A stretch of 64,000 bases of DNA from Limibacillus halophilus (GCF_014191775.1 NZ_JACHXA010000001.1:62001-126000); one strand, 5' to 3'; shown: positions 1-9,723, numbered from the stretch's first letter. The notes: generated from the sequence alone by a model not told the origin. Translations and numbers: made by a program.

Positions 1-560
1 AGCGGCGCCAGATTCTCGCGCGGATCATTTTCCAGGTCATCGACCGCCCAGCCATCACGACCAGAGGCAAAGAGCGTGGGAAAGTCCAGCTGCTCCTCAT
101 CGGCATCCAGCGCGCTAAAGAGATCGAAGACCGCATCCTGCACCCAGAAGGGACGCGCATCGGATTTGTCAATCTTGTTGACGACCACGATGGGCTGCAA
201 TCCGCGGCGCAGGGCCTTCATGGTCACGAACTTGGTTTGCGGCATCGGACCCTCAGCGGCATCGACCAGCAGCAAAACACCATCGACCATCGAAAGAATA
301 CGCTCGACCTCACCGCCGAAATCGGCGTGACCGGGCGTATCGACGATGTTTATACGCTCGCCCTTCCACTCAACCGAGGTACATTTTGCAAGGATGGTGA
401 TGCCACGCTCGCGCTCCAGATCGTTGCTGTCCATCGCGCGTTCAGCCATATGCTGATTCTCACGAAAGGTGCCCGACTGGCGGAGCATTGAATCGACCAA
501 CGTGGTCTTTCCATGGTCAACGTGGGCGATGATCGCCAGATTGCGGATGCGTCCGCTCAT
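1..560 (-). CDS. typA: Ribosome-associated GTPase TypA/BipA (N-terminal part, cut by window edge)
   Basis: Translational GTPase of the TypA/BipA family, which binds ribosomes and supports 50S assembly and stress or cold adaptation. Only about the first 187 residues are in the window; the rest lies beyond base 1. The ATG at 560 is followed by [20 protein letters not shown], the G1/P-loop. Further motifs are ERERGITI (G2), [10 protein letters not shown] (G3) and VVNKIDK (G4). The phrase [18 protein letters not shown] after the P-loop is typical of TypA rather than LepA or EF-G. It is transcribed in the same direction as the adenosine kinase gene, whose stop codon lies about 20 bp upstream, so the two may be co-transcribed. 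Confidence 0.95.
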   Translation of the reverse strand, partial: MSGRIRNLAIIAHVDHGKTTLVDSMLRQSGTFRENQHMAERAMDSNDLERERGITILAKCTSVEWKGERINIVDTPGHADFGGEVERILSMVDGVLLLVDAAEGPMPQTKFVTMKALRRGLQPIVVVNKIDKSDARPFWVQDAVFDLFSALDADEEQLDFPTLFASGRDGWAVDDLENDPRENLAP

Positions 561-579
561 GGTTTTTAGAGTCCGTGGC

Positions 580-1578
580 TCAGTTAATGCCGAGGCGCGT
601 CTTCGCCAGCTCTTTCAAGCTGGTCTCCGGCCGCGCGCCGTAGTGGGAAATTATCTCCGCCGCTGCTATCGCGCCCAGACGGCCGCAGGTCGCCAAATCG
701 AGCCCCTGAGCATAGCCATGGAGGAAACCTGCAGCGTAAAGGTCTCCGGCGCCGGTGGTGTCTACCACCTTTTGTACCGGTTCTGCATCAATTACCTGCA
801 TATCATCGCCAGAAAGTATGATCGAGCCCTTCTCGCTGCGGGTCAGCGCAGCAACCTTGCAGTGCCCGCGCACCTTTTCCAGCGCCTCGTCGAAGGTGGT
901 CACCTGATAGAGCGAGAGAATCTCCTGCTCATTGGCGAACAATAGATCAACATGCCCCGCCACGAGGTCCAGAAAGGACTCGCGATGACGGTCCACGCAG
1001 AAAGGGTCCGAAAGGCTGAGCGCAACCTCACCGCCGGCATCATGAGCGGTTTCGGCGGCGCGCAGGAACGCTGCCTTCGCTGGTGGCGCGTCCCAAAGAT
1101 ACCCCTCTAGATAGGTGATCTTCGACGCCGCAATCGTGGTGGTATCAACATCCTCCGGCGCTATCTGCACGGATGCCCCCAAAAAGGTGTTCATGGTCCG
1201 CTGGGCATCCGGCGTTACCAGAATCAAGCAACGCGCCGTCGGCTCGCCGATCATCGCAGCCGGGGTTTCGAATGCAACGCCGGACGCGCGAATGTCATGA
1301 CGAAAGATGCCGCCGAGTTGATCGTTTCGCACCTTTCCAATGAAGGCGGCGCGGCTCCCCAACTGGGCCAAACCGACCATCGTGTTGGCGACGGACCCTC
1401 CGGAGACCTCGCGGCCCGGTCCCATCGCATTGTACAGGCTCTCGGCACGCTGTGCGTCGATCAGGGTCATGACCCCCTTCTCCAATGCCTCTTGCTGCAA
1501 GAAGGCGTCATCTGCAGGTGACAGGACATCGACAATAGCATTGCCGATACCAACCACGTCATAAGGCTGTTGGGTCAT
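580..1578 (-). CDS. Adenosine kinase-like PfkB family sugar/nucleoside kinase
   Basis: A 332-residue ribokinase/PfkB-family kinase, most like the adenosine kinases of alphaproteobacteria, which phosphorylate adenosine to AMP with ATP in purine salvage. The start [18 protein letters not shown] is preceded by AAAGGAAA at good spacing; an upstream in-frame Met would add a basic, non-conserved leader. The N-terminal GIGNAIVDV and the [10 protein letters not shown] motif are substrate-side signatures. [13 protein letters not shown] around residue 276 contains the GAGD anion hole and the catalytic Asp. Family membership is secure. Adenosine rather than another nucleoside or sugar is inferred from overall resemblance. 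Confidence 0.85.
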   Translation of the reverse strand: MTQQPYDVVGIGNAIVDVLSPADDAFLQQEALEKGVMTLIDAQRAESLYNAMGPGREVSGGSVANTMVGLAQLGSRAAFIGKVRNDQLGGIFRHDIRASGVAFETPAAMIGEPTARCLILVTPDAQRTMNTFLGASVQIAPEDVDTTTIAASKITYLEGYLWDAPPAKAAFLRAAETAHDAGGEVALSLSDPFCVDRHRESFLDLVAGHVDLLFANEQEILSLYQVTTFDEALEKVRGHCKVAALTRSEKGSIILSGDDMQVIDAEPVQKVVDTTGAGDLYAAGFLHGYAQGLDLATCGRLGAIAAAEIISHYGARPETSLKELAKTRLGIN

Positions 1579-1758
1579 GAGGTCGTTTCCTTTCGCGCAA
1601 TTCTGCTTTGCGCGCGCAGCTTTACCGCCTGACCGCCCGAGGAGCAATGGCGAAGGCTGAATCCGGCCTTCAACGGTACGGCATTCGGTCCAACGCCATC
1701 ATGAAGGGATGCGCGAGAGCCTTGCCCCGAGGCCTCGGGTCGCGCTAAACCCCTGCTC

Positions 1759-2469
1759 ATGTTCTCAAGCCTTGCCAAATCCTTCGCCCAGCTCTCCGAC
1801 CCGCGCGTCCGCAAAGTGGTCTGGTGGAGCATTCTCTTGGCGCTCGGCGTCTTCGTTCTGCTGTGGATCGGCTTCGGCTTCCTGCTGTCATGGGGTGGCG
1901 ATTCACTGGCCGCCTGGCTTCAGTCGCTGGGCTGGGAGGGATTCCTCCTGCGCTCGGTCGAGTGGCTGGCTGCCGCCGCCTCTGTCGGCGCACTGCTGAT
2001 TGTCTCGCTCCTGGTCTTTCCAGGTGTGGTCGGAATTCTGATTCCGCTTTACCTGGATCAGGTAGCCGACGCCGTCGAGGACAGGCATTATCCCGGCTTG
2101 CCGCCAGCGCGTCCGCAGCGCTTGGCTGAAATGCTGCTGGACGCCCTACGCCTGGTCGGCGCGACGGTTGCGCTCAACTTGCTGGCGTTGCCGTTTTATC
2201 TGATTTTCCTCTTCATACCTGGCCTCAACCTACTGCTGTTCTACCTGCTCAACGGCTATCTGCTGGGTCGGGAGTACTTCGAGCTGGTTGCGGTCCGACG
2301 CTTGGCGCGCAGCGAATTGAAACCGGCTTGGAAAGCCAGGAAGGGGCGTTATCTGGTAGCAGGTGCGTTAATAACCTTCCTCCTAACCATTCCGCTGGTT
2401 AATCTGATAGCGCCCGTCGTGGCCACGGCCTTCATGGTTCACCTCTTTCAGAACGCATCAAAGGCCTGA
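1759..2469 (+). CDS. EI24 domain (CysZ-like) integral membrane protein
   Basis: A 236-residue inner-membrane protein with at least four hydrophobic segments (about residues 22-45, 65-90, 130-160 and 195-225). It belongs to the EI24/CysZ superfamily; CysZ proteins take part in sulfate uptake, but alphaproteobacterial EI24 members are mostly uncharacterised. The motif GVVGILIPLYLDQVADAVED followed by a basic proline-rich loop fits the family, and LLNGYLLGREYFELVAVRRL is the characteristic family segment. No strong ribosome site precedes the ATG. No sulfur-assimilation gene is adjacent, so a sulfate role cannot be claimed. It is divergent from the adenosine kinase gene. Confidence 0.8.
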   Translation: MFSSLAKSFAQLSDPRVRKVVWWSILLALGVFVLLWIGFGFLLSWGGDSLAAWLQSLGWEGFLLRSVEWLAAAASVGALLIVSLLVFPGVVGILIPLYLDQVADAVEDRHYPGLPPARPQRLAEMLLDALRLVGATVALNLLALPFYLIFLFIPGLNLLLFYLLNGYLLGREYFELVAVRRLARSELKPAWKARKGRYLVAGALITFLLTIPLVNLIAPVVATAFMVHLFQNASKA

Positions 2470-2525
2470 GGGCGGCGACCGTTCGCAAGCCGGCAGTCCG
2501 GTGGTTCATAAGGGAGTTTCAGGGG

Positions 2526-3158
2526 ATGTTCGGGAAGAAAAACAAAGACGGCGGAAACAACCCCAGCGATCCGCGGACAAGGGATACAATCCCACGGGGC
2601 CCACGCCCGGCCGGGACGGAACGTGAGGAGACGAGACCGCTGCGCCGTACAACCGGCGAGTTGCCACTCACGCCGCCAAGTCGCCAGGAATTCGCCGGTC
2701 CCACTGAGCGTTACGACCCCACGGAGCGCTATGCAACGAGCGCGCCGCGCACCGCGGAACCATCGCCGCCACCAGTTGCGCCGGTCGCTCCAGCGCCCAG
2801 CATTCCCGGCACCAGGGATTCCAGCGAAGGCGAGGGTCAGCGCCTGTCCGTTGGCAAGGGCATCAGCCTAACCGGCGAGATTCGCAACTGCGAGAGCCTG
2901 TTTGTCGAAGGCGAGGTCGAGGTCAAGCTGACGGACTGCAAGTGGTTGAAGATTGCGGCAGGCGGCTTAGTCAAGGGTACGGCCACGGTTGAAAATGCCG
3001 AAATCAGCGGTTCCTTTATCGGCGAGCTTACAGTTCGCGGCTGCTTAAGCGTCAAGCGAGGTGGCCTTGTCGAGGGCGACACGAAGTATACTGAACTTGA
3101 GATCGAACGCGGCGGCCGCCTGACCGGCAAGAGCGACAAGAACGAACTGGACTCCTGA
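2526..3158 (+). CDS. Bactofilin (polymer-forming cytoskeletal protein)
   Basis: A 210-residue bactofilin. The first about 100 residues are rich in Pro, Arg and Thr and probably disordered. Residues about 105-205 form the bactofilin beta-helix core, with repeated short strands such as ITLTGEIRNCESLFVEGEVE, GGLVKGTATVENAEISG and GGLVEGDTKYTELEIERGG. Bactofilins polymerise without nucleotide and scaffold cell-wall or envelope enzymes. The start has a good ribosome site (GGGAGTTTCAGGGG). Only 5 bp separate it from the following lipoprotein gene, suggesting co-expression. The disordered N-terminal tail is longer than in minimal bactofilins. Confidence 0.93.
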   Translation: MFGKKNKDGGNNPSDPRTRDTIPRGPRPAGTEREETRPLRRTTGELPLTPPSRQEFAGPTERYDPTERYATSAPRTAEPSPPPVAPVAPAPSIPGTRDSSEGEGQRLSVGKGISLTGEIRNCESLFVEGEVEVKLTDCKWLKIAAGGLVKGTATVENAEISGSFIGELTVRGCLSVKRGGLVEGDTKYTELEIERGGRLTGKSDKNELDS

Positions 3159-3163
3159 CCCCC

Positions 3164-3577
3164 ATGCACCTGCCGACCGCCCGCCTCGCATCGCTTCTTT
3201 TGCTTGCCTTGACCGTGAGTGCTTGCCAACAGACTGCGCTTGCGCCCAGCGCCTCCCTGCCAGCGCAGTCCCCGGCTCCAGCGCCAAATAAGCCCGCAGC
3301 GACACCGTCGGATCTAGCCGGGCTCGATGCTAACGGCCTTGATGCGCTTCTGGGACGGCCGACCGTGATCCGACGCGAGGCCGATGCCATGATATGGCAG
3401 TATCACGCTCGCGGATGCGTGCTAGATCTATTCCTCTATGCCAATGCGCCGGATAAAACCCAGCGGCTCGTGCATGTGGAAGCGCGCAGCGACGATGACG
3501 CCAGCCCTCTGGAAACCGGCGCCTGCTTGGCGGAACTTTCAGACCCCTCCCGGCACCTGACCGCCAACGCCGACTAA
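3164..3577 (+). CDS. Small putative lipoprotein of unknown function
   Basis: A 137-residue protein with a lipoprotein signal: a basic start, a leucine-rich stretch, then the lipobox LTVSAC with the Cys at about residue 21. A Pro/Ala-rich linker follows, then a compact domain with LDALLGRPTVIRREADAMIW and CVLDLFLYANA, ending in a Cys-containing tail. The LLGRP...R.EG/AxxWxY pattern is common in small alphaproteobacterial lipoproteins and loosely recalls SmpA/BamE-like folds, but I cannot assign a function. It is 5 bp downstream of the bactofilin gene and convergent with nth. Confidence 0.75.
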   Translation: MHLPTARLASLLLLALTVSACQQTALAPSASLPAQSPAPAPNKPAATPSDLAGLDANGLDALLGRPTVIRREADAMIWQYHARGCVLDLFLYANAPDKTQRLVHVEARSDDDASPLETGACLAELSDPSRHLTANAD

Positions 3578-3587
3578 CGCCGGCCGA

Positions 3588-4268
3588 TCAGGACTTACGC
3601 CGACTCGCCTTGGGCGGCTTGCTGACAAAGTCCTGTTCGCTGGTTTTCTGTTTGAAGCTGCAAAGATCATTGACGACGCAGCGCGGGCATTCGGGTTTGC
3701 GCGCCTTGCAAACATAGCGGCCGTGCAGGATCAACCAGTGATGCGCATGCAGCATGCGATCCTCCGGCACGGCTTTCAGCAGCTTCAACTCAACCGCCAG
3801 CGGCGTCTTTCCAGGTGCCAGCCCAGTGCGGTTCGAGATACGGAAAATGTGCGTATCCACGGCCATGGTCGGCTGGCCGAAAGCCACATTGAGCACGACA
3901 TTGGCGGTCTTGCGGCCAACCCCCGGCAAGCTTTCCAGGGTTTCCCTGTCCGCAGGGACCGCGCCGCCGTGTTCCTCTATAAGGATACGGCACAAGGCAA
4001 TGATGTTCTTGGCCTTGGAATTAAAGAGTCCGATGGTTTTGACATAGTCCTTCAAGCCCTCCTCGCCCAGCGCCAGGATTTTTTCCGGCGTGTCGGCGAC
4101 GGGAAAGAGCTTCTGCGTTGCCCGGTTGACGCCCGCGTCGGTCGCCTGGGCCGAAAGTACGACCGCGACCAGCAAGGTGAAGGGTGAGGTATATTCCAGC
4201 TCGCTCTTCGGTTCCGGCATCGAGGCCGCCAAACGATCAAAAAAGGTGACAACATCGGCTTTCTTCAT
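3588..4268 (-). CDS. nth: Endonuclease III (DNA glycosylase/AP lyase)
   Basis: Bifunctional glycosylase/AP lyase of base excision repair that removes oxidised pyrimidines. At 226 residues it is slightly longer than the E. coli enzyme because of a basic C-terminal tail. The helix-hairpin-helix LPGVGRKTANVV gives the catalytic Lys at 120, and AVDTHIFRISNRTGL gives the catalytic Asp at 138. A [4Fe-4S] cluster motif, C-x6-C-x2-C-x5-C, lies at residues 187-203. The gene is divergent from the DUF2244 gene; their starts lie about 80 bp apart. Confidence 0.97.
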   Translation of the reverse strand: MKKADVVTFFDRLAASMPEPKSELEYTSPFTLLVAVVLSAQATDAGVNRATQKLFPVADTPEKILALGEEGLKDYVKTIGLFNSKAKNIIALCRILIEEHGGAVPADRETLESLPGVGRKTANVVLNVAFGQPTMAVDTHIFRISNRTGLAPGKTPLAVELKLLKAVPEDRMLHAHHWLILHGRYVCKARKPECPRCVVNDLCSFKQKTSEQDFVSKPPKASRRKS

Positions 4269-4350
4269 GAATCTTATTTCCCTTGTGAGTCTTGGGCCCT
4301 TTGCAGCCTCTCTCTTGGCACCGTTCGCCTCTCGGCTTTATTCTCCTCTT

Positions 4351-4881
4351 ATGACACAGAGCAACCCTTTGCCCGAAGGAAATGAAGCAGTCGTTTTCGA
4401 CGCTTTGCTGGAGCCGCACCGCAGCCTCAGCCCGCTCGGTTTCCTGTTGCTGATGACAGCGATCTGCTGCCTCAGCGGGGCGGCGGGGTTTTTCTTTTTC
4501 CTCGTGGGCGCCTGGCCGGTAGTCGGATTCCTGGGCCTCGACGTGTTGTTGGTTTATCTGGCCTTTCGCGCCAACTACCGCAGTGCCCGGATGTTCGAGC
4601 GGTTATCCTTGACGCCGCAACAGCTTCACGTGCAGCGCGTGGGGCCCAGCGGACAGGCGTGGGAATGGAGGTTTCAACCCGCATGGCTAAAAGTCGAGAT
4701 CGACGACCCTCCCGAACCGGACAGCCCGCTCCTGCTGCGATCTCACGGCCGCAGCCTTACAATCGGGGCGTTCCTGACTGCCGAAGAACGGCTCGACCTA
4801 GCCCAAGCACTGCGCGGAGCGTTGGCAAACCTATCCTGGCGAACCGCGCCGCTTAACGTCCCCCCGCCACCCTCAAGATAG
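4351..4881 (+). CDS. DUF2244 membrane protein
   Basis: A 176-residue protein of the DUF2244 family, widespread in alphaproteobacteria and often beside nth, as here. It carries two hydrophobic segments (about residues 27-50 and 53-75) with PHRSLSPLGFLLLM before the first and FRANYRSARMFERLSLTPQQL after the second, followed by a soluble domain with WEWRFQPAWLKVEID and SHGRSLTIGAFL. Function is unknown. I place the start at the ATG giving MTQSNPLPEGNEAVVFDA; longer in-frame starts would run into the nth start region. Its 3' end overlaps the SDR gene on the other strand by 29 bp. Confidence 0.85.
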   Translation: MTQSNPLPEGNEAVVFDALLEPHRSLSPLGFLLLMTAICCLSGAAGFFFFLVGAWPVVGFLGLDVLLVYLAFRANYRSARMFERLSLTPQQLHVQRVGPSGQAWEWRFQPAWLKVEIDDPPEPDSPLLLRSHGRSLTIGAFLTAEERLDLAQALRGALANLSWRTAPLNVPPPPSR

Positions 4882-5608
4882 CGCCTGTAACGTAAGAAGC
4901 TGCGTCCGAGAGCAGCCACAAGACCGGCTCGGCGATCTCGTCGGGACTGCCGGGACGGGCCAGGGGAATCATGGGCGCGATCTTCGCCACGCGGCCTATG
5001 ACGCCGGACTCGCGCTCGTGAATTTCGGTATCTGTCAGACCCGGCGCGACCGCGTTCACGCGGATACCGTCATCGCCCAATTCCTTGGCAAGACCCTGGG
5101 TAAAGGAGTCGACCGCACCCTTGGTCGCGGCGTACCAGGTGTACTCGTTCGGAGAGCCCAGGGTCGCGGCACTGGAGGAGATATTGACGATAGCGCCACC
5201 CGCACCGCCATGGCGGGTAGAGGCGCGGCGCACGAAGCTGCACGCGCAGTTGATCACACCCATGACATTGACCGCGACGACGCGTTCCATTGTAGCGGTT
5301 TCGGCCTCGTCAAGACGGCTGGCGCGGCCCGTCAGGCCCGCATTGTTCACCAGATAGCGAACCGGGCCCAATACAGATTCCGCCCCGTCAAAAAGCGCTT
5401 CCACCTGGGTTGCGTCCGCGACATCGCCGGGCAGGGCCACGGCTCTGCCACCGGCTGCTTGTATCTCCTTGGCCAGTGCCTCGGCCTCGGCGGCCGAGCG
5501 ACTGTAGTTGATGGCCACGGCGTAACCACGGTTGGCGGCAAGCCGTGCGACGGAAGCGCCGATACCGCGACCACCACCGGTCACCAGAAGACAAGGTTTA
5601 TCTGCCAT
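4853..5608 (-). CDS. SDR family oxidoreductase (3-oxoacyl-ACP reductase-like)
   Basis: A 251-residue classical short-chain dehydrogenase/reductase. LLVTGGGRGIGASVARL is the NAD(P)-binding TGxxxGIG motif, NNAGLTGR the structural NNAG motif, and Ser(NISSSAA)-Tyr-x3-Lys (YAATKGA) the catalytic set. IRVNAVAPGLTDTEI is the family's PG motif. I chose the start at MADKPCLL because GAGAGGG sits 9 bases upstream; an earlier Met lies directly against that site. The Arg-rich TGGGRG region and NYSRSA favour NADPH. Substrate unknown. Not visibly part of an operon. Confidence 0.9.
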   Translation of the reverse strand: MADKPCLLVTGGGRGIGASVARLAANRGYAVAINYSRSAAEAEALAKEIQAAGGRAVALPGDVADATQVEALFDGAESVLGPVRYLVNNAGLTGRASRLDEAETATMERVVAVNVMGVINCACSFVRRASTRHGGAGGAIVNISSSAATLGSPNEYTWYAATKGAVDSFTQGLAKELGDDGIRVNAVAPGLTDTEIHERESGVIGRVAKIAPMIPLARPGSPDEIAEPVLWLLSDAASYVTGAILRVAGGR

Positions 5609-6130
5609 CGCGACCATCCCTCTCGCTTTTAACTTATCGAAACGCCTGCCCGAAGCTTCCCAGCCACGGGCCACGATCTCAAGCCCAAACCACCCCTGAG
5701 TCCAACATGGCGGGGTTGCAAGATACCAAGGAAGGAAGGCGGCTGGCCGGTGGAAGTGCCCCGGGCCGGTCTGTGGGAGAGGGAGAGGGAGAGTCGACCG
5801 GCCCGGGACGAAGCAGTTCAGTGATGAACTGCGACCTATTAGGTCGGTGTTTCAAGGAAGCGGTCTTCTGTCCGGATTACACCGGGACGGATACCGATAG
5901 CTCGCCGGCCAAGGAAACAGGCAAGAAACGCCCGAAACCCATCAGCGCAAAGCCCAAACGAACGTCCATTTTTCCGGAACGTCCTGGCCCCCACTGTCAC
6001 CGGTCGGTTGCTGCTTCCAGGAAGGCACCGACTTCTTATGACACAGCCGGATCGTTCAGCGATCCGACCTGTACCAATCATTTAGGGCTAAAGAGCACCG
6101 TTACGCAACAGCAAAACATGCCTCGAACCT
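5609..6130. other. Intergenic region without a convincing gene, holding several inverted repeats
   Basis: About 520 bp between the SDR start and the sdhB stop. No reading frame here has a good ribosome site or recognisable product. It contains four dyads: arms of 12 bp at 5760-5771 and 5796-5807 (24-nt purine-rich loop); arms of 8 bp at 5813-5820 and 5825-5832 with a GTGA tetraloop; arms of 7 bp within 5832-5846 around a single base; and arms of 7 bp at 6048-6054 and 6060-6066. The last may help end the leftward sdh transcript, although no T tract follows. The first three lie back to back and could be a structured RNA, a terminator or a protein-binding region. Confidence 0.6.
5760..5807. promoter_or_regulatory. 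Perfect 12-bp inverted repeat with 24-nt loop
   Basis: CCCGGGCCGGTC at 5760-5771 pairs exactly with GACCGGCCCGGG at 5796-5807. The loop is almost purely purine on the + strand (repeats of GGGAGA). It lies upstream of the SDR gene and downstream of the sdh operon. No T run follows on either strand, so a simple intrinsic terminator is not shown. A structured RNA or protein-binding site is possible. Confidence 0.5.
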
Positions 6131-6910
6131 TCAGACCCGGCGTTCCACCATCAGCTTTTTGATCTCGCCGATGGCTTTGGCGGGGTTGAGGCTCTTGGGG
6201 CAGGTCTTGGTGCAGTTCATGATCGTGTGGCAGCGATAGAGGCGGAAGGGGTCCTCAAGCTGATCCAGACGCTCCCCGGTGAACTCGTCGCGGCTGTCGG
6301 CGATCCAGCGATAGGCCTGCAGCAACACAGCCGGACCCAGATAGCGATCACCGTTCCACCAGTAGCTGGGGCAGGAGGTGGAGCAGCAGAAACACAGGAT
6401 GCATTCCCACAGGCCATCCAGCTTGGCGCGCTCGCCCGGGGTTTGGAGACGCTCGCGCTCCGGTGCTGGCGTCGTGCTTTTCAACCAGGGTTCGATCGAG
6501 GTGTACTGGGCGTATACCTGATTGAGATCGGGCACCAGGTCCTTGACCACCGGCATGTGCGGCAAGGGATAGACCTTCACGTCTTCCTTCACTTCCTCGA
6601 CGAACTTGGTGCAGGCCAACGTGTTGGTGCCATCGATGTTCATAGCGCAGGAACCGCAAACGCCCTCGCGGCAGGACCGGCGAAAGGTCAGCGTCGGATC
6701 GATCTCGTTTTTAATCTTGATCAGCGCATCCAGAACCATCGGCCCGCAGTCGGCCATATCCACCGTGTAGCTGTCGACGCGCGGGTTCTGCCCGTCATCG
6801 GGGTCCCAACGGTAGACCTTGAAGGTCTTGGGTTTTTTGGCGCCAGCAGCATTACCCCAGGTCTTGCCTTCTTGAACGCGGGCGTTCTTTGGCAGCGCAA
6901 ATTCGGCCAT
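6131..6910 (-). CDS. sdhB: Succinate dehydrogenase iron-sulfur subunit
   Basis: Electron-transfer subunit of respiratory complex II, carrying electrons from SdhA to the membrane anchor and ubiquinone. It has 259 residues, normal length. The plant-type [2Fe-2S] site is [11 protein letters not shown] plus a downstream Cys (TLACTKF); the [4Fe-4S] and [3Fe-4S] sites are [16 protein letters not shown] and [20 protein letters not shown]. It is last in the leftward sdhCDAB operon, 42 bp after sdhA, with the usual ribosome-site purine stretch before the ATG. Confidence 0.98.
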   Translation of the reverse strand: MAEFALPKNARVQEGKTWGNAAGAKKPKTFKVYRWDPDDGQNPRVDSYTVDMADCGPMVLDALIKIKNEIDPTLTFRRSCREGVCGSCAMNIDGTNTLACTKFVEEVKEDVKVYPLPHMPVVKDLVPDLNQVYAQYTSIEPWLKSTTPAPERERLQTPGERAKLDGLWECILCFCCSTSCPSYWWNGDRYLGPAVLLQAYRWIADSRDEFTGERLDQLEDPFRLYRCHTIMNCTKTCPKSLNPAKAIGEIKKLMVERRV

Positions 6911-6952
6911 ATCTTCCTTGCCTCTCTTGTCTCGTCTTTACCGGTCCAGCGC

Positions 6953-8782
6953 TCAGTAAACCCGCGCTTTAGGCGGGAAGGACTGCACTTCGTTGGTCAT
7001 GGGCTGCAGGTTGACGCGGCGGTCGCCGAAGGTGACCTTACCCTCGTCGTCGCACCACACCAGCGAGTGCTTCATCCACTTTTCATCGTCCCGATCCGGG
7101 AAATCCTCGCGGGCATGCGCGCCGCGGCTTTCCTCCCGGCGCGCCGCCGTGGTCATGGTGGTCATCGCCTGGTACATCAGATTGTCGTACTCCAAGGTCT
7201 CCACCAGATCGGAGTTCCAAATGAGCGAGCGGTCGCTGACCGCCACATCACCACTCTCCTGCCAGACGGCCTCAAGCTTCTTGACGCCTTCCTCCAGCAC
7301 TTCGCCGGTTCGGAAGACCGCCGCGTGATCCTGCATGGCGCGCTGCATCTTGGCGCGCAACGCGGACGTTGCCTGGCCGCCTTTGGCGTGGCGAAGGCGG
7401 TCCAGACGCTCCAGCGCCCGCTCGTCCGCATCTGCGGGTAGGGGCTTTTGGCTTTCCCCGGGCTTCAGTATGTCCGCGCAGCGCAGCGCGGCTGCACGCC
7501 CGAAGACAACCAGGTCAAGCAGCGAATTCGACCCGAGGCGGTTGGCGCCATGCACCGAGACGCAACCGGCCTCGCCTACGGCCATCAGGCCCGGGACGGT
7601 CCGGTTCTCGTCCTTGGGATCGCCCGCCAGCACTTCACCGTGCAGGTTGGTCGGGATACCGCCCATGTTGTAGTGACAGGTCGGGAGTACCGGGATTGGC
7701 TCACGGGTCACATCGACGCCGGCGAAAATCTTCGCCGTCTCGGAAATACCCGGTAGACGCTGGTGCAGCGTCTCGGGATCGAGATGCTCAAGATGCAAAT
7801 GGATATGATCCTTGTTCGCGCCGACACCACGACCTTCGCGGATTTCCATGGTCATGGAGCGGCTGACGACATCGCGGCTCGCCAAGTCCTTGGCGGAGGG
7901 GGCATAGCGCTCCATGAAACGCTCACCTTCCGAGTTGGTGAGATAACCGCCTTCGCCGCGCGAGCCTTCGGTAATCAAACAGCCCGCACCATAGATGCCG
8001 GTCGGGTGGAACTGCACGAACTCCATATCCTGCAAGGGCAGGCCCGCGCGAGCGGCCATGGCATTGCCGTCGCCGGTCTGGGTATGCGCGCCGGTGCAGG
8101 AGAAGTAGACGCGGCCATAACCGCCTGTTGCCATGATGGTCATCTTGGAGCGGAAGCGGTGAATCTTGCCGTCATCCAGATTCCAGGCAACCACACCCCT
8201 GCACTCGCCGTCCTCCATCATGAGATCGAGGGCGAAGTACTCGATGAAGAACTCGGCGTTCCGCCGCAAAGACTGCTGATAAAGCGTATGCAAGATGGCA
8301 TGCCCGGTCCGGTCGGCGGCGGCGCAGGTGCGCTGCGCCGTACCCTTGCCGTATTCTGTGGTCATGCCACCGAAGGGGCGCTGATAAATCTTGCCCGCGT
8401 CGGTCCGACTGAAGGGAACGCCGTAGTGCTCCAGTTCGATGATGGCCGGAATGGCTTCCCGGGTCATGTATTCGATGCAGTCCTGATCGCCCAGCCAATC
8501 CGATCCCTTGACGGTATCGTACATGTGCCAGCGCCAGTCATCCTCGCCCATGTTTCCCAGCGCCGCGGAGATGCCGCCCTGTGCCGCCACAGTGTGGCTT
8601 CTGGTCGGGAAAACCTTCGTGATACAGGCCGTTTTCAGCCCTGCTTCCGCCAACCCCAGCGTTGCGCGCAGCCCCGCGCCACCAGCGCCGACGACCACGA
8701 CGTCGTAGGTATGATCGACGATCTCGTAGGCCTTTCCGCCGGTGGATGCCGTTGAGGTCTTGTTGCCCTTCGCTTCAGCCAT
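6953..8782 (-). CDS. sdhA: Succinate dehydrogenase flavoprotein subunit
   Basis: Catalytic FAD subunit of complex II, oxidising succinate to fumarate. The 609 residues contain the Rossmann dinucleotide motif [15 protein letters not shown], then [11 protein letters not shown], where His63 is the residue that covalently binds FAD. Active-site regions include [19 protein letters not shown] and [19 protein letters not shown]. The C-terminus has the family Tyr/Arg-rich end (FPPKARVY). It starts 10 bp after sdhD. A short extra Lys/Ser/Thr-rich N-terminus precedes the conserved region. Confidence 0.98.
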   Translation of the reverse strand: MAEAKGNKTSTASTGGKAYEIVDHTYDVVVVGAGGAGLRATLGLAEAGLKTACITKVFPTRSHTVAAQGGISAALGNMGEDDWRWHMYDTVKGSDWLGDQDCIEYMTREAIPAIIELEHYGVPFSRTDAGKIYQRPFGGMTTEYGKGTAQRTCAAADRTGHAILHTLYQQSLRRNAEFFIEYFALDLMMEDGECRGVVAWNLDDGKIHRFRSKMTIMATGGYGRVYFSCTGAHTQTGDGNAMAARAGLPLQDMEFVQFHPTGIYGAGCLITEGSRGEGGYLTNSEGERFMERYAPSAKDLASRDVVSRSMTMEIREGRGVGANKDHIHLHLEHLDPETLHQRLPGISETAKIFAGVDVTREPIPVLPTCHYNMGGIPTNLHGEVLAGDPKDENRTVPGLMAVGEAGCVSVHGANRLGSNSLLDLVVFGRAAALRCADILKPGESQKPLPADADERALERLDRLRHAKGGQATSALRAKMQRAMQDHAAVFRTGEVLEEGVKKLEAVWQESGDVAVSDRSLIWNSDLVETLEYDNLMYQAMTTMTTAARREESRGAHAREDFPDRDDEKWMKHSLVWCDDEGKVTFGDRRVNLQPMTNEVQSFPPKARVY

Positions 8783-8792
8783 TGTTGGCCCC

Positions 8793-9167
8793 TTAAACCA
8801 TAATCTTGAGAACAGAGAGCGTGGCCGCCAGACCCAGTACGATACAGGCGAACTTCACGGCGATGATGCTGGCGATCTTGATGCCTTCCTGGTGGACGTA
8901 ATCCTCAATCACGACCTGCAAACCCAGGGCGGCGTGATAAAAGGTCGCAATGATCAACAGGATCATCAGACCCCCGGACAAAGGGGACGAAAGCCAATGC
9001 AGGAAGGTTCCGTAGTCCGCGCCAACCATCGAGATGACCGACACGACAAACCAGAGACACAAGGGGACCAAGGCGATCGCCGTCAGGCGCTGGCTCCACC
9101 AATGGCCAGTGCCGTCCTTAGCGGATCCCAGACCGCGAACCCGGGCGAGCGGCGTGCGCAAGCTCAT
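8793..9167 (-). CDS. sdhD: Succinate dehydrogenase membrane anchor subunit
   Basis: A 124-residue membrane subunit of complex II with three hydrophobic helices. [15 protein letters not shown] after a short polar N-terminus matches the quinone-site helix start of Sdh[18 protein letters not shown] carries the His pair region that includes the haem b ligand. The gene is separated by only 4 bp from sdhC and 10 bp from sdhA, so translation is probably coupled. Confidence 0.93.
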   Translation of the reverse strand: MSLRTPLARVRGLGSAKDGTGHWWSQRLTAIALVPLCLWFVVSVISMVGADYGTFLHWLSSPLSGGLMILLIIATFYHAALGLQVVIEDYVHQEGIKIASIIAVKFACIVLGLAATLSVLKIMV

Positions 9168-9171
9168 AGTA

Positions 9172-9564
9172 TCAACCTCCGATCGAATAGCCGAGAACCC
9201 AGGCCAGCAGCGTTAGAACCGCCGTCGCACCGAGCACGATCTTGCCGCTCAGGTAAGCCACGTCGAGCTCATAGCCGTAGCCCGCATCCCAGACCAGATG
9301 GCGAATGCCATTGCATAGATGATAGAAAAGCGCCGCGCTCCAGCCGAACAGCAGCAGCTGTCCGAAGAACGAGCCAATGAAATCCTGTGCTGCGTGATAG
9401 CTCTCCGGGCCACTCGCGGCAGAGACCAACCAGTAAACCAGCAGCAAGGTACCCACTGCCAAAGCCACGCCGGTCAGGCGATGGGCAATCGACAGCATGG
9501 AGGTCAATTGCGGGCGGTAAACCTGTAGGTGCGGGGAAAGCGGTCGCTTACTGTTGCTCGTCAT
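9172..9564 (-). CDS. sdhC: Succinate dehydrogenase cytochrome b556 subunit
   Basis: A 130-residue first gene of the sdhCDAB operon. RPLSPHLQVYRPQLTSMLSI then HRLTGVAL is the SdhC signature; FYHLCNGIRHLVWDAGYG supplies the haem-ligand His region. Three transmembrane helices are evident. I start at MTSNSKRPLSPHLQ; an upstream in-frame Met would add a Cys-rich, non-homologous leader of about 50 residues that overlaps the probable 5' untranslated region. Confidence 0.95.
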   Translation of the reverse strand: MTSNSKRPLSPHLQVYRPQLTSMLSIAHRLTGVALAVGTLLLVYWLVSAASGPESYHAAQDFIGSFFGQLLLFGWSAALFYHLCNGIRHLVWDAGYGYELDVAYLSGKIVLGATAVLTLLAWVLGYSIGG

Positions 9565-9723
9565 TGCCCAGTCTTTCTTCCCTCTTGTACAGCATGCCAG
9601 AAGCGACCACGAAGGCCGCAGGCAATAGGATTTCCCGACTAATTGCACACCACCGGCGAACGCCGGCATTATGGTGCGCCAGGGAAAGGCACCTTGGTCC
9701 AAGGCACCACATCTCAATGAGTT

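Noticed and set aside
5545-6162. Open frames in the gap between the SDR gene and sdhB (about 205 codons on +, 80 on -)
   Set aside because: Low-complexity, no good ribosome site, no recognisable domain, and they run across the inverted repeats and into flanking genes.
6227-8755. Long open frames on the + strand (about 404 and 330 codons)
   Set aside because: They lie exactly antisense to sdhB and sdhA, have no recognisable product, and arise from GC-rich codon use on the coding strand.
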